Shown in pieces: positions 63,110 to 64,000 of a stretch of 64,000 nt of DNA. The position numbers and the translations under genes were made by a program. The notes below the pieces were generated by a model that worked only from the letters and a program-made list of their open reading frames with translations, was not told the origin of the DNA and did not search any database. The DNA comes from Acanthopleura granulata (Eukaryota > Mollusca > Polyplacophora > Chitonida > Chitonidae), in contig JABBOT010000005.1 in the NCBI GenBank assembly GCA_016165875.1, positions 28,267,443-28,331,442 of the forward strand, given 5' to 3'. Numbering within the stretch: position 1 is the stretch's first letter; every line of letters starts with the position of its first letter.

Positions 63110-64000
63110 TCCGGAACAAATGAATAAAAATTCAGACAAGAAGGTAGTTATCATCTTTTTAAGGTACGATGCAGTGGTGAACTGTCTTCTACTTAAGAAG
63201 TAGACAGCTATGTGTGAAACATACTGCGTTCTTGAATGTAATTGCACCATTTATATTTCAGAGCTGTTCACACGGCGTCATTGTGGTCTGTTTACCCTAA
63301 TCTCCGTGTCTCCGTGCTTGTCGTGTTGTGCGACATCTACGTTCTGTTGCCATGTGTACCGAGTTAATTGACCATGCTATGGCATGTCTATCGCAGGGAC
63401 ATAAGCTCTCCAGTATACAAGAACTCTGTGAGATATGAAAGGGTCCATGAATGTTAACTAAGTTCAGTCTGGCTCTGAATAGCGAGAATTCGTCAGACGA
63501 ATAGCAACATTATACTCTGGATTTTAAGTGTGAAATACTTTAAGTTTTCCTTCGATCTTTGTCTCCTAATCTCGGTATGTTACCTTATCAATACCGGTAA
63601 GATAATGTTTAACTAGACGTTTTTGGTATACTACATTATTAAAGCTTGACCTAATTTTGCCAATGTCATTTTTGGTATTTCAACAAGCCCTTGTAAAGTA
63701 AAGCAGGTTTTGAAGTTTTTTCCATGGAAGAGTATGCCATTCAGTCTTGCCATGCTGTAAATATTATCGTATACGACATGTCTGTCTAGATTCTCAGCCT
63801 AATAGACTAGGCGCTCAGAAAGGAGTGAATCACAATCATGAGAGCTGCTCAATCATGCCAGACCAAATTGTTGTAGTTCTCTCAGGTGGGATTCAGATGG
63901 CCGAAACGCAAGGAAGCTAACAGATAGTGCATCAGATTCAGCCTGCTGTGAAGTATATAATTCTGCTTCCATTTCCGTGGAGACAAGGCTACAGTTTAAG
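63110..64000. other. Non-coding stretch to the window end
   Basis: Nothing recognised. Confidence 0.5.

Larger units (their letters stand above)
60740..63110 (+). mobile_element. Third Polinton fragment (PC4 exon 2 to ATPase start), inverted
   Basis: Colinear with the reverse complement of 30,020-32,540: part of the PC4 intron, exon 2, spacer, membrane protein, integrase and the first codons of the ATPase gene. Similarity stops near 63,110. Confidence 0.88.

Noticed and set aside
1..64000. CRISPR arrays, bacterial operons or riboswitches
   Set aside because: The sequence is eukaryotic in character (introns, SINEs, LINEs); no regularly spaced repeats with unique spacers were seen.

Overview
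The window looks like animal nuclear DNA, most likely from a mollusc. It is AT-rich, has GT-AG introns, and carries many copies of two tRNA-headed SINE families with TTTA-type tails of the kind common in mollusc genomes. I recognise no host protein-coding gene. Almost everything that can be named is mobile: a Penelope-like retroelement (left edge), a decayed DIRS element (9.6-13.1 kb), a decayed Mutator-like transposase (35.3-37.1 kb), a Tc1-like relic (38.5 kb), an I-type LINE (53.4-58.3 kb), SINEs, a small foldback element and a degenerate minisatellite.

The centre, about 16.5-35.2 kb, is a decayed Maverick/Polinton (adintovirus-like) element. From left to right it holds a C2H2 zinc-finger exon (+), several small genes (-), protein-primed DNA polymerase B (+, with one intron), then on the minus strand the double jelly-roll major capsid protein, a core-peptide-like protein, the penton protein, two small Polinton proteins, an FtsK/HerA-type packaging ATPase fused to a membrane-anchored N-terminus, a chromodomain integrase, a single-pass membrane protein and a two-exon PC4-like protein, and finally small genes on the plus strand. 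The capsid and penton frames are essentially intact. Polymerase, ATPase, integrase and others carry stops, frameshifts or deletions, so this copy is not autonomous. No adenain-like protease was found. Parts of two further copies are present: the left-terminal region is repeated in direct orientation at 46.65-50.39 kb, and a fragment with PC4 exon 2, the membrane protein and the integrase lies inverted at 60.74-63.11 kb.

The most unusual signal is a set of small outward-facing gene cassettes at both ends of the Polinton. They are built like replication-dependent histone genes: a shared TATA promoter module, a short intronless ORF of roughly 40-130 codons encoding a helical or basic protein, then a 16-nt histone-type 3' stem-loop (for example GGCCCTTTTCAGGGCC) followed about 14 nt later by a GAAAG-type histone downstream element. 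The coding sequences differ between cassettes while promoters and 3' ends are shared. If real, the element borrowed histone-style, poly(A)-independent 3' processing for a diversifying set of small proteins.

The right third (50.4-60.2 kb) is a degenerate ~50-bp minisatellite that was tandemly duplicated (~1.1 kb). A SINE inside the second copy was then hit by the LINE, leaving a 12-bp target-site duplication. Stretches 2.1-9.6, 13.1-16.2, 37.1-46.6 and 63.1-64.0 kb are repeat-rich non-coding DNA.
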